This document shows, piece by piece, positions 25,000-37,047 of a DNA stretch of 64,000 nt. This DNA is from Isoetes taiwanensis. Taxonomy: Eukaryota; Streptophyta; Lycopodiopsida; Isoetales; Isoetaceae. The stretch's first letter is position 1. Each line of letters begins with the position of its first letter. The position numbers were made by a program, and so were the translations under genes. The notes below the pieces were generated by a model. That model had not been told where the DNA came from and ran no database searches. It saw only the letters and a list, made by a program, of their open reading frames with translations. The stretch lies in the NCBI GenBank assembly GCA_021234155.1, contig JAJEKV010000010.1, positions 4,314,871 through 4,378,870 of the forward strand. Reading direction: 5' to 3'.

Positions 25000-27900
25000 C
25001 AATAGAACCGAAGATTCCTTGGATGGGGACATCCCTTTTCTAGACTCCCCATTTATTCCGATTTTCATTTTTCATTACCCAAGATTCTCTTTGAGCTTAG
25101 TTTTCTCTATCCCACCACTTGATAACCTACCATTCAAAGACTATTCCGCGTTTGATCTTTATTGCAATAACTGCTAAAATTTCGTGGTGGATCTGCGTCC
25201 TTTTCTTTTCGCTTTCTATAAGCGCGAGATTACGTAAGTTAGCAAACTTTCTCTCATGAAGTTTTCGGCTTTTTCAGAAGCTCTGTGGGCTCTTCCTTTC
25301 CATTGATTCGCCATCGGCCACAAATGAGTGGTTCCCCGCTTAAGCCTCTTGGATGTGGTTCAAGAACTATTTTTTCTCGACCAAAGTTTTGTAGCAAAAT
25401 TCTTTATCCGGTTTTCCTTGGTTTCTATTTTGAGTCGGGTTCTTAGCTGCGGGAGGTTTTGCAAATCCAGCTTCTTTGGTTTGTATGTGGGATCCTGGTG
25501 GACTACACTCCAATATATTCATGGGCAGTTTTCTTTAATTCACTTCTTTCTTCCTCAATCTGGCATAAAGCATGAATCGATGGTTGCGGTGGGGAATCTT
25601 CGAGTAATGGCATGCCCATGTAATATTGATACCTTTTGACCTTTTGGTAGATGTGGGATCTCAGGGTTTAGCATCAATCGATGGTTGCAAGTTCTAACTC
25701 GTTTCGTTTTATACCGGGATGAAAGCTTGATGTTCGCGATGAGGGTTTGTGCCGCTTTTCCCCGTTGTTTGCTTATGGAGATCCAGCTTTGATTCGCTGC
25801 TTCAAGGCCGCTTTGGGGTCAATCTCGCCTCCAGATCGTGTTAGCAAGGACTGGACCCTAGCCATGATTCAAAGCGGATAACTCTGGGATCGGACTCTTG
25901 CATGGATGCGCTTCGCTGTCAATTCTAGAGGTCTTCTCCGCATATCTCCTATCCGTGAAATCAGCTTCCTTCAGAATCGCCCTCAGTAAGTTGTTTTGCC
26001 TTTCTTCAAATATATATATAATAATAATAATTTAGTTGTTAATACAAATTGACAGTGGTCCATTGGATAGCCAAATGGTTTTTGTTTCGCGGGTCTGTGT
26101 CTAGCCCGGAATGAGTTTAACTTTTCTCGGATCCACATTACTCGGGTCATATGGTTCTAGTTCGAATGAAGCACCTTTTCGATCCAATATTACTGCGGAT
26201 CATATAGGTTCAAGTTCTAAGGGAAACAATTTCTTCGGTCCAATGTTTTGGGGTCATATATTATCTTTATTTGTGGATTGGAAGGTTTTCAAGTTCTATT
26301 GTCTCGGATGTTTCTATCTTCATTGAGCGCGAAGTTGCGAATCATGGGCTGTTTACATACGATATTTTATCCTTCTTTTAAATTGTTTAGAGACCCATGT
26401 GAGTAAGTCCTATTTTAAGGCATTTGTAAAATATCTAGGCTTTAGTCCTCATATTAACTACAAGTACATTTTCCTATCCCCATTTGTTGTCAGATACTTC
26501 GTCCGATTTTATAAAATGCCTTCATCGCTTTTTGTGGCAACATATGCTGTTGATCTTTAATGCCCATTCAAAATGCCTCTGAGCATTTGATATATTTCGT
26601 CTGGCTCAATGTTCGGGCCAGCCGCTTTTTCTTCCTGGGTGGATTTTTTCGGCACAACCTAGGTATGGTTTTGTTTCTTTTCATTTCATTCATCCGCCAC
26701 GCGAGTTTCGACTGGGTATATTGTAATCATTTTTCTAATGTTGGCCCCCTAATTTTTGTGGTTTCTCCGCGCAACCTGCTGATTTTTCTTTCGCCGCGAA
26801 CCAAGATCCTCGCTGGATTCCTCGCTTCCACGAATTGCCTCAAGATAGACATACTCTCCATTACTGTCACCGATTTTCAGGATTTTCCAAGCCGAACCTA
26901 GTATGTTTTTTATTTCTCATTTTTTCAGCCATGCTCAAACTTTGCATTGATTTTATTGCGCAGGGCTCAATATTTTACTCCATCTAAAAGGCCCACATAA
27001 GGTTTAGGTCCGCCTCCCTTTGTCGTATTTTATAAATTGCCAGATTGTGTTGTCCCGACTATTGTAAAAATTGCACTCACAACCTTTGTTTATCGAAAGC
27101 ATTTTATATGACCTTTTCATTATTATTAGTTTACCGTGTTGTATAATACCATGGTTAGGTGGTTCGTTTACTTTGTGTATCGCGGTTCTTTTATAATTTG
27201 TATCACTTGTATGTGTTCCCGGAGAAGATGTCCCCGAGGTAGTATTGTGTTTTGACTCGATACTTGCTTTTGAGATTCTTCTATAAGATCTCAGATTTAA
27301 GTTAATAGTGATAACTCATCATATTGTTAAGTTCTTTCTTAGTTTACTTTCTTATTATAGTGTTAGTCAAGCAATGGACCGCTTTCAATTGATCGCCTTT
27401 TTAGTTTTCCAATTTTATGACTACATTCTTGTCTCCACTGACTCATCACAACTTATGGTCTTGTCGGATGTTTCCATTTTGGTGGGCACGCATAGGGATG
27501 ATTTCGTTTTTTATCCCCCTTTTTTTCAGCTTTTAGGTTGTATGTCATTTTGCTCTGGCGTGCCTTATTCTTCTATTTTGATGCTTTTCAGATGAAGTCC
27601 TCTTTTCTTTCTTGACATAGCCCTTATTTCACCATGCAGCCTCTTTAGAAGCAACTTTGTAGTTCTCTATCGTGAATTTTTTCATCGAGACTTAAAGATT
27701 ATGGTGATGCACATTTTCGTTTGCATATATTACAAGTTCTCCGCATCGTTGTTTCCAAATTTTAGTTGTTCCGGGATTAACGGTCTTGTGTTCTCGCATT
27801 AGGATTTTTTGCATTTCGTGTTATGGATCCTTTACCGAAGCTATTCATTTATAGGTCTCCTTATAATTTTCTAGTTGTTTATCATGTTGTTCTTGTTCTC

Positions 27901-30900
27901 CATTCTTCGCTTATCCTATTTGCGCTATATCTGCCTTTTGCCCCTTTTGTTGTTCCATTATTTTGCCTTCGTGCAACTCTTGCTCATCGCTTCTATTTCA
28001 TCCTCCCATAATTTGGGGTATGGTTGCTTTTCCGCTATGTTGGTCCTCCGTCTACCCCTTTGTTTCGGACATCTTTTGAACTTTTTCTGTTGATATTATT
28101 CTCATATATGTAGTTCGTTAATTTCCACTTTTATTATTTGTCTCAGTCTGGCTTGCATCATGTTTTATGCATTGCTTCTTTATCGACTAGTCTTTCACCT
28201 ATTTTGTCTATCTCATTTAAATTATTTGCCCATGTATTCTCGCTGACTTTTTAGCTATTTTAGTTCCTTTTTAGTTCAAGGCTTTATTTATTTTTGATCC
28301 GGTTACTTCATTCGTTTCATATGGGTTTCTTTGTTTATCAATCGCGGTCGCATCCTTCATTCGCTTTTTAATCCATTCGCCTCAAGTTCCTTTTCGCTTT
28401 TTTATCCAATTAACCTTTTGAATTGTCTTTACTCTATTAGCCTTGCTTTAGCACTTCTTCTTTCTCTTGATTTGTAACCCTCAATTCTGATCTATTCGAA
28501 GTCATCCTTTTTGCCAACTTGTTCTCGCTTTCTACCGCTTCATTTGTTACTTGTTTTCTGGCTTTCAATCTCATGTGTTCAAAGATGTTGTGCCTTCGTT
28601 GATTTGCATCCATCACGATTACCAAATCGAGCAGGTTAATCGAGCATCTTTATTTTGCTAATGGTTTTTATCTACTGTCTATTTCTAATGGTCGCTTATG
28701 TGGTTGTTTTGTTATTCCCGTGGCGGAGTTTTGTAGTATTAATCGTTTGTTTTCGCATGGTTCCTGGACCATTTTGGTCGTTTTTATCGTTTTGATGCTT
28801 TTCCATTGAGTTATCATTGTTCTTTTGCTACATTGTCTTACGGTTTTCAAGCATTCTATGCTTTAGAGGCGAAAAGGGTTTATTTGTTCCCTTTAGCTTT
28901 TGCAGGTCCTTTTGATCATTTCCACCTGATGTGTTTTCTGGCATCCTTTTGAATTACTAAATCACCACCATCCCTGCCGCCAGAAGTTCCTTTGTCCTCG
29001 TGACTCCATCGCTTCCTATTAGCTTCATTTACCCTCTTTTTATTTTTGTCGCTTCATTTGTCTATTGCGACCCTTTCATCTTGGTTTCTTTGTACTATTG
29101 CCTTGCTTTTCACTCTTTTCAAACCTCTTTTGCCTTCATTTGACTCTTTATCACTCATGTTTTTTATGTAAATTTCTTTTAGGATTTTGGTACCATGGGT
29201 TTCAATTCTTTTCATTTTTCCCCGGGCTTCTTAATTTTTTCTCTTTTTGCATTTGATAATCATCCGAGAGCGAGTTACGCTTTCCAACCCTTTAGTTGCT
29301 CAATACGGTCCGTTGCTCACTTTTTTCTAGGATTTCCCAAAGTTTGCTGTACCTTATGCCTTTATTCGTCGTTCAAGTTTGTTAATAGGTTCTTTGCTTT
29401 TAGGCGCTTTTAATTTTTGTCATTTAGGTATTCTTTTGCCCTTTTTGCATCTCTCGCTTTTATGCTTTCGGCGTTTTCCGGGCGACCCTTTGTTATTTCC
29501 GGAGCGAGATTTGTTACGCTTTGTCTATATGTCCGATAGTTTCCGTGGTGCATTCTGCTTCATTTGTTTTCAATGATCCTTGTGGACTCGCTTTCCTTTC
29601 TTTATTCCACATTTCAATCTCGCTCTATTAGATTCGACTTCTTGCTCCATTATGGTTGTTAAGCCCTTTTGTTATAATTTCATTATCTCAAGATTCCATT
29701 TGATGGCATTTCATTCTGCCAGGTATGCTTATGTTCCCTTCATTTCTTTGTTTTCCTATTTGGTGTTTGCGTCTACATTACCCCTTTAGTTAATTACCAT
29801 TTGCTTACATCGCCACTCTTATTGATGCTCTGCCAGTGTCTTCATGGTTCTCATCTGTTGTTGTACCATGAGCGCCCTTTCCCCATCTCTTATTGTGGCA
29901 CTTTTCCATCTACTCTTTTAGATGCTTTCTTCCATCTTCCACGAGAAGTGTTCCATTGTGTCCGTAGGGTTTGTGGTCGTTTCCTTTTACCTTTATTTCT
30001 ATCGCAAATTTTATATGTGCATTTCTCCCGCTTTCTTTGCTTTATTTTGTCCTTATAGTCGTCTCATTTTCCTTTGCTTTTCGAATCGGGCTTATTTTGG
30101 CTTCTTTCTTTCTTTTGTCCATGTTGAGGGTTTGTTCCTTCTTCGACGGCCGGATATATATAAAGAATATAGATCTATCCTCGACAGCAATTTCCGGTTT
30201 ATTGGCAGTAATAGAACTGATATTCTGGCGACCTTTTGATTTTATTGCCCAAGATTTTCATTTTTTTCGCCACATCTGTGATTCCCTTCTTTGAGCTAGT
30301 TTCTTTCGCTTCTATCCTACCAGCTTTCCCTCACCCCTCCTCCCTTGATGGTTTGTCTACGCCCGATCTTATCCCCGCTTTTTCTCATTACCCCTTTCCA
30401 TTCCATTTCTTTTGTCCGCTGACCATCTTTGTCTATGTTTCCATATTTTCATCCCTCTGTTCTAGATCATCTTCCATGGTTTCTTGATGCTTTTTTAGAT
30501 GCTGCATAAGCGTTCTTATTCATCAGCTTTCCGATGTGGCACTCAAACCGAGGCCTATTCATTATCTCGTTTCTAGTCCGCTGTCCTCTCAGACTTTTCG
30601 TGTCACTTACAACCCTCGACATATCCCTTCGCGGCTTTCTTTCTTCTTCAGGATACATATATTTTATTTCCATTTGTTTCTATAGGGTTCGTAGGCCTCC
30701 CGACTCTTTATCATTTCATTCTTCCTTTTCTCCGCAGATGGCTATACTGCGGACTTAATTCTTGTTCATTTCTCTTGGACAATATTTATTCATATTTTCA
30801 CTGCACGCAGGATCCGGTTTTGCGTTGTAGTTCCGTGTCGCCGCCTTGTTCCGCATAGTTTCTTTTCTTGGCGTGGTGTCGAGTCTCTCCGGAGACAATC

Positions 30901-31250
30901 TTTTGTTATTCATTTCTCTCTGGGCTGTGGTAATCAGAGCTCCTCGCAGGCGCTACACCAATCGATGGTTTTTCTTTTCCGCGATGGTTTTTTTTTCCTC
31001 CGCTGGGACGGTTCTCGAACATTGGTCGGTCATGTTTCTTCCTGGCTGCAATCCTGAGCCCGAGTGCTATTATATTTTGATATTTGGCGCTTTGGCACGG
31101 TCCAAGCTTGAAGCCACTAACTTTCTAACGGGTCATTCTCCTTGCATCTCTTTCCATCGGCAGGTTCTTTCTTGCGTACTTTGCTCTCGGGCTTGTCGCT
31201 ACATCACGCTTGTATTTCAACTCTTTCTACAGATGTATGCTAGTAGCACT
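25000..31250. other. 6-kb T-rich, A-poor strand-skewed region
   Basis: The plus strand is conspicuously T-rich and pyrimidine-rich here (runs such as TTTCTTTT, GCTTTT, TTCATTT), far beyond the flanks. Plus-strand frames therefore read as Phe/Leu/Ser-rich hydrophobic strings (for example 27308-27595, 29801-30058, 29922-30239, 30846-31256) that should not be taken as membrane proteins. U-rich composition is typical of long plant introns and untranslated regions, which would fit transcription of the plus strand. One coding-like exon ending in a donor-like GTAAGT sits at its left (25730-25984). A minus-strand A-rich decayed coding region is the alternative. Confidence 0.5.
25730..25984 (+). pseudogene. 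Coding-like exon with one internal stop
   Basis: This plus-strand frame reads VRDEGLCRFSPLFAYGDPA, continues IRCFKAALGSISPPDRVSKD and WTLAMIQSG, meets a TAA at 25879-25881, then continues in the same frame with LWDRTLAWMRFAVNSRGLL and RISPIREISF. It ends just before GTAAGT at 25985, a consensus plant splice donor. The residue pattern is protein-like, unlike the neighbouring hydrophobic frames. The family is not recognised. The stop suggests decay or a base-calling error. Confidence 0.4.
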
Positions 31251-34200
31251 TTTTGATCGCTATGGCCATTTTGTCATAATGGCGGCGCTTTTATATCCCT
31301 GAAGGAGAGTTTGGGTCATGTTCTACCTTTAAGGGCCATATATATGTTAACCCATCCTAGGAATATGCTTCCCATTGCTTGTACCACTAACCACGCTTTG
31401 AAAGTACATTTCATCACTGACGATTAGCTGCACACCAACCCATGAGCCGGTTAGAGATTCACATCGTAAACAATAGCCTTTTAAGGCGAGGGATCAATGG
31501 AAAGTAGCGAACCACCTTCATCGGGACGGTCTTTCCCTTTGCATCCGTGATTGTACCCAGAGGCAACTACATTTAGGGGCATGTTTCTCGTGGTTCTTGT
31601 AGATGTCATCCCAGGGGATGAATATACCATGCAATCTACCGGATGCTGCGAATCTTATGGTAGCCTAAACCAAAAAGAGTCGCCAATATATTTTTTATTT
31701 CAAGCAGCGAATTTCTTTAGGCATAGTGTTCCTCAGGTATATTTTCTCTGCAATAACCCTCGTATAAAAATGTGGTAATCTTTTACGAGTACATTCAACT
31801 ACAAATTCAGCCACAAGGATTGCAATGGCCTTCATTTTAACAAAGCCGTGAATAATCGCATTGCTCCATTTGACTTGGGTTTGAAGGTTTAATATCAATA
31901 AAGATGTCGGCTAATCTAGATATGCTTTTGCACTCGATATAATGCTTTATGCGCCTCCAATAAAACGTGGATCTTCATGACCATCGTTAGAGTATTTATA
32001 TCGCCATCTAGGTCGTTGTCAAGATTACCAAAATGCATCTAACATGCTCTGGCTATGGGTTCCTCAACTTCCATGAAGTCGCCCATAGGGGCATCACGTC
32101 ATCATCTTCATCATCGTGATTCTCCTCCCCGTCATCTTCATTTCATTGTAATTTCATTATGCTTGTGCCCATGTTTGTAAATTTCATAATCAGCTTTAAT
32201 GTATTCTAATTTCGCTTATCCGTAATGACTTTGATGTCGCTTTAATTCGTGACGCTTTGATGTGGGTCTTATATCCACTTGCCTACCCTCAAGACGCCAG
32301 GATTAAAACGGTAAATATATGTTGATTGATACATACATTGGATTCGTGGTTTCATAAATTTTAAGCATTTAATAACTAACTAAATATAAAATTTTATGTC
32401 ATAATCAGCATATATTGAAGATATAATACACATTTATCTTCAATATGCAATCTCATTCCAAGAGAAGAAGAAGAAGAATTCAAGAAGAAGAAGAAAAATG
32501 GTGATTCCGACAAAAAATTATAAGGAGTGATTTTGAGCACATCATCAGCGACCTCCCAGATATCTACCGTGATTCATATTCAATGAACAATTCACATCAC
32601 CACAATACACAAAGTTTATAAAGAAACCATGGATATATCTCCTTGGCCAATTTTACTAAAAAATCTTCTTGGTCTTGCTCTTGCTTCATTAAATTCACAA
32701 TTGGTAGCTTCAGATTCTCGAGCAGAGCTATTAATAAAGAAGGTTTCCACAGTAAACTCAGTGATCCACTAACAATATATGTGAAGCTTTAAGGAGTCAC
32801 CGGGCTTGGATATTGTTCGTGCATTTGAATTTAGGCCATAGATGAGCATATGCCATCGGGAGTGCTTACTCAATTTATGCCAAGTGTCCGAAGTTATATT
32901 CGACCTTACATATGGCATTTCAAAAGCGAACACTGCATTCATCTTTGACTTTCATACTAGTCATAATATATAATCCTGTGGCCAAGACCGGGACCGAATT
33001 ATTTTAATCATGTAACGTTTTACCCCAATATGTAAATTGCTCCCCCATAAATAATTGGCTTCACCTCTAGGCCATGCATTGAATTTCTTACCATCTTTAT
33101 TCAGAAGGGCCGGACCAATTGGACTAGTGAAGGTGGAAGATTATTTCTTCGACATGATCTAGTACATTCAATTTTGATGAATACTATTGGCTCCTCCACC
33201 TTGGTAACGCCATTGTAACGACGAAGTTCTAATCACGTGAATGGGATAATTCTTCGAGAAGTTTTACTTCTTTAGGGTTTTCATGAACGATTCATAGTAT
33301 CATCAACATCATCTACTTCCTGCTAATGACAAATACAATCCCCAAAATCTATATATCGGCTTCGAGCTCACTTTCATTCTCAATTTCTTTTCCTAACAAA
33401 AATACAAGCAAACTGGGTTAAGACATCATCGCATTCAAGTATGAGAGTAGTTGATTATCGCTCATGTTCGTATTATATTCGCTGAATACCCTACATGTGC
33501 GTCCGAGAGCACTGGATTTGCTCTGCATTCACCATATTTTCAACATATCGAGACATTTTTCTCATCCGCTTTATTTGTCTCCTTGCACATCAACAATTGT
33601 ACTATAACCGCCTCACAAGTACAACTGCAAAAAAAGTAACATCAAGATATAAAGTTAGAATCTAATCATTCAAACATGTTTATGGTACATACACGGCTGC
33701 ATTCATTCTTTCATGCACATCACCCCAAAATTTAGAAGACTAGGTCCAATCGGGTCTAATTGACTATTTTAGGTGAATTGTTGTGAACATTCTACAAGTC
33801 GCCATGTAACTTTCTCAAAGCTTTCCTCGGCCTCACTCTTTACGCTCAAATTCCTTCCGACGCTCATTCATGTTGTTTTTCTAGTAAACAATATTAATAA
33901 AAACCATGTAATAATATAATAATTATAAATATCCATGTTTTTTCATGATTTTATCAAATGTTTATTCTTAAGATTCAGATTCATACAACGTTTATGATAT
34001 TTAGAAAAGCATTTGATCAAGGTGCCTCAACCATGCTATTATCTAGTCCCTCTCCATTTGAAATGGAGCTCTAATTTACCTTATATTCACGCAACCTTCA
34101 AATCTTTTTGTAATCTGCGAAGATTGAACTTCGCTCGAGGTGCATAAACCTCGATACATTTAGTCTTCCATTCGATGAACCGGTCTTCCGCATCTTTGAC

Positions 34201-34394
34201 TTCAATATGCATCCCCTCAAGTTTTAACATACTTTCAAGATCCAATCTTCTAATCTATTAGCATTTGGAGGTGCTTTTAACTCTAACACAAAGATTAAAA
34301 GCAGAGATTCACCTTAAGGAAGACCTACCTGCTAAAACCAAACAAACGAAAGGAAAATAACAAGTAAATAATCTCGAAGCAATTGGTTCCTCGC
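31251..34394. other. AT-rich intergenic sequence, no gene seen
   Basis: About 3.1 kb with no supportable gene. It includes a purine run of GAA repeats (32461-32496) and a short CATCWTC-rich stretch near 32100. Open frames are short and not protein-like. Confidence 0.5.
32461..32496. repeat. GAA/AAG microsatellite
   Basis: Two runs of AAG repeats are separated by AATTC, followed by AAAAATGG. A simple sequence repeat. Confidence 0.8.
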
Positions 34395-35725
34395 TATATT
34401 TGACGTCATATCGACGTTCGTAGGACGCATCCATCACTTTAAGCCGACGCCGTCTCCGACACCTTAGGCATGCCACATCAGCTTGGCGCTCGCCTGATGC
34501 CCCTCATATGCCACGCCGATGATTGACGCCGCTTAAACGACGCCAAATGATCATAATCAACGCCGTTAAAACGACTAACACCAGGATTGTTTAACATACC
34601 GTAAACAAACATACAATACAAATAACATGCAAATAAATAAATAATCGATTGTTCCCATTCATAAAATAAGCTTATACAACGACAACAATAAATAGATAAA
34701 ACTTATTGTTTCCCCATTCATAAAAGCTTATATTACTACTTATGTCCATCCTCGTAGGATCGCGATGCTTTGATGCAAACCAATTTGCACTTCACTATTA
34801 TCCGCACTATTGCCGTTTTCTTTTGGTTTGGCCTTGATATTCTTACCGCCGCTCCCCCTCGCGATGGAACGCCAGATGTTGCGTAATCAAGCTCCTTTTC
34901 ACCTCATCATCTTGCCAATGCATGGTGAAGGGAGTGGTTCTCACGGAGAAGCTGTGGGGGTTGGCCGAGCTATCTCTCCTTGAGGAGGAGGATTACCGCT
35001 AGAAGGAACATATCGCTACGAAGGTGGTCTTCTAACCCACGACCATTATAGCAAGATAGGGAAGAACACCTTAAAAATAAGAATAACAACAGTTTGATCG
35101 ATGGATCCAATTCTATAACGGGATGTAGGGTTAGGGTTAGTTGGCTTTATTTGGCAAAAAAATTCCTTCCGCGGTCACGCCGTTAAACGACGCGAGCCGA
35201 CGCGGTCCTCGACACGCAGCCAGCCTTTGGCACCAGTATCTTCATACACGCAGTGCACGCGGACACGCCAAGCAGTAACGCCGTTTCAACGATCGCATTG
35301 GCGCTGCCTTTGACACGCTAGAAGCCGCGCAAATTTTGGCATCAAAGACCATGCCACGAAGCGACGCGACATCGCCAGCTGCTGTGCAACGCCGTTTCAA
35401 CGACGGCGACTGGCGCCTGACACGCAGTCGCCAGCCTTTGGTAACCGCCCCATTTCATGACTCGCGACGCCGCCTTCGGTGGAACGCCGTTTAACGACGC
35501 TACCGAATGGTTTCGACACGTTATGCCCTTGGCAGCGCATCTATGCCACGCTTGCGCAAATCCGACATCGCCAGCCCTCGATGATCACCGCTGCTGAACG
35601 ACGTCAAATCCATTTGTCGCTTGAACGACGCATGTCAGCGACCAACGACGCATAACCGGACAGTTCACGACGACGCTGACGCCGTTTGACGCCGACGACT
35701 TTCGAGCGCATGTGGCACCACAATG
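34395..35725. repeat. CpG-rich AACGACGC repeat clusters
   Basis: Two dense clusters (34395-34600 and 35160-35725) are built on AACGCCGTTTAACGACG and variants. Near-identical copies start at about 35278, 35390 and 35482. A second phrase, GACACGCAG..CCAGCCTTTGGYA, recurs at about 35212 and 35415, so the local repeat is roughly 90-110 bp but irregular. CpG and GC content stand well above the AT-rich flanks. The same octamer clusters at 21.24-21.38 kb, 13 kb away, which could mark the two ends of one large DNA transposon. Terminal inverted repeats and a target duplication were not found. An interstitial GGGTTAGGGTTAG at about 35108 is too short to be telomeric. Confidence 0.55.
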
Positions 35726-36234
35726 CAATGGCGCACCACATCCGCGTGCATCCGCCAATTCCATATGTGGCGTGATGCTGCAGGTAATATTTAGCGCAGC
35801 AGCTTTGGCACCTCATTATATGGCGCATAATCCACCATTCACAAGTATCGCTCATATCTAACATCACATATGACACACTCTGCGTATAGAAACATATGGA
35901 AGCCACGCCACTATTCAGATAAGGTACCACGCTTTGGTACTATATGTGACACTACATATGCTACAACCATTATTAATATAATTGGTAACTATATGATCGG
36001 GTCTCCGTAACACATTTGAGCTACATACTACTGTAACCGGTAAATTATCCACCACAACCTCAAAACTAGCAAAGACAAATTTCCTACACATAACCATAAA
36101 TACACTCCAAATGAAGAAGTAAGTGGTGTACCCGATTGTTCAAGCTTGCTAGACCTTGGCCGTGGAAAATAATAGTTCCAATATTAAATCAGACTATATA
36201 TGGTGGTTCTGTGAAGAAGAGGGTTGAAAAGTAC
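35726..36234. other. No supportable feature
   Basis: AT-rich sequence between the CpG-rich repeat cluster and a putative minus-strand exon. No gene can be supported. Confidence 0.4.
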
Positions 36235-36382
36235 CTGCTTCTTCAATGATTTTCCCCAGATTCTTCTTTACAGCTTGAGGAGCTTGAAATTGTGGCCTAG
36301 TCATTTCAAGAGAGGAAGCATCATCCGTGGGCATGCGTTGCCTCAGCTCCTCACCATTTGAAATGCTTGCATGCTTCCTCTA
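36235..36382 (-). CDS. Putative exon A of an unidentified gene
   Basis: The minus-strand frame reads HASISNGEELRQRMPTDDAS then SLEMTRPQFQAPQAVKKNLG then KIIEEA. It ends at GCAG|GTACTT, a good splice donor (GT at 36233-36234). A TAG just upstream may be the 3' splice site. The sequence has normal soluble-protein composition and no stop over about 49 codons. I do not recognise the family. It lies about 300 bp downstream, in transcription order, of exon B, so both may belong to one minus-strand gene or gene fragment. Confidence 0.4.
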
Positions 36383-36687
36383 CATTGGGACTCGAGAGGC
36401 TTCGCACTTTTCTCTTCTTTAATCGCTGCCGAACTCCAACCAGCTTTTATTTCTCTTTTCCTTTGTGTGAAGGTAATACGCATCAGCCTATGGGCTTGTG
36501 AGGTGGCCATGCTCCCCTGTGCACACTTCCCACCGTGGATTTTTGTAAAGGCACATATATTCCCTCCTGCTCGCATTCTTCAACCTCGCATGATGAAACA
36601 AAACACATTCTAAACAATGTGAGAATCATGCGGGCATCCCCGACCCAGGAGTAATGCAAACCTTAATTGTAAGTGGATTTCCCCTAC

Positions 36688-36796
36688 CTTCTACCCCAAA
36701 CATCCTCATTTCTTCTTGTGTGGCGTAATGCTTTTCTTTGCCTCGTATTTCCTCAGGTGTATCCTGTGGGTATCTAAGTCCTGTGATGTGATCGAG
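36688..36796 (-). CDS. Putative exon B of an unidentified gene
   Basis: The minus-strand frame reads LDHITGLRYPQDTPEEIRGK then EKHYATQEEMRMFGVE. It is bounded by an acceptor-like GAAATAG upstream and a donor G|GTAGGGG downstream (GT at 36686-36687). The sequence is strongly protein-like, but the family was not recognised by eye. A transposon-captured gene fragment is equally possible. Confidence 0.4.
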
Positions 36797-36840
36797 CTAT
36801 TTCAGGATCGACCTTCATGTAAATCGAAATGTCTTGCCGA

Positions 36841-37047
36841 TTAAGGAGCGCACTTCGAGGCAAGTTCAAAACCAACGCGAAATGGTCTTACCGGATTAAA
36901 GGGAGCTTGATCGAAGTTTTTGAGGGAAAATGATCGTGGTACATTGGTCAATAAGACCCGAAAGGACAAAAATTTTGAATAAGTAATCATGTATATTTGA
37001 AAAATAACAGCCTCTCCCACTACAACTGGCAGTTCCTTGAATTTCAC
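36841..37047 (-). CDS. 68-codon frame upstream of exon B, uncertain
   Basis: The minus-strand frame from an ATG reads MKFKELPVVVGEAVIFQIYM and ends in SKCAP. It lies just upstream of exon B in transcription order. Composition is plausible but there is no recognised motif, and it may be intron. Confidence 0.2.
   Translation of the reverse strand: MKFKELPVVVGEAVIFQIYMITYSKFLSFRVLLTNVPRSFSLKNFDQAPFNPVRPFRVGFELASKCAP

Noticed and set aside
27308-31256. Hydrophobic plus-strand frames that look like membrane proteins
   Set aside because: The Phe/Leu/Ser composition follows directly from the T-rich strand. There is no conserved motif and no start context.
35105-35125. Telomere-like GGGTTAGGGTTAG
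   Set aside because: Only two copies of a TTAGGG unit, in ordinary intergenic sequence, and the usual plant telomere repeat is TTTAGGG.
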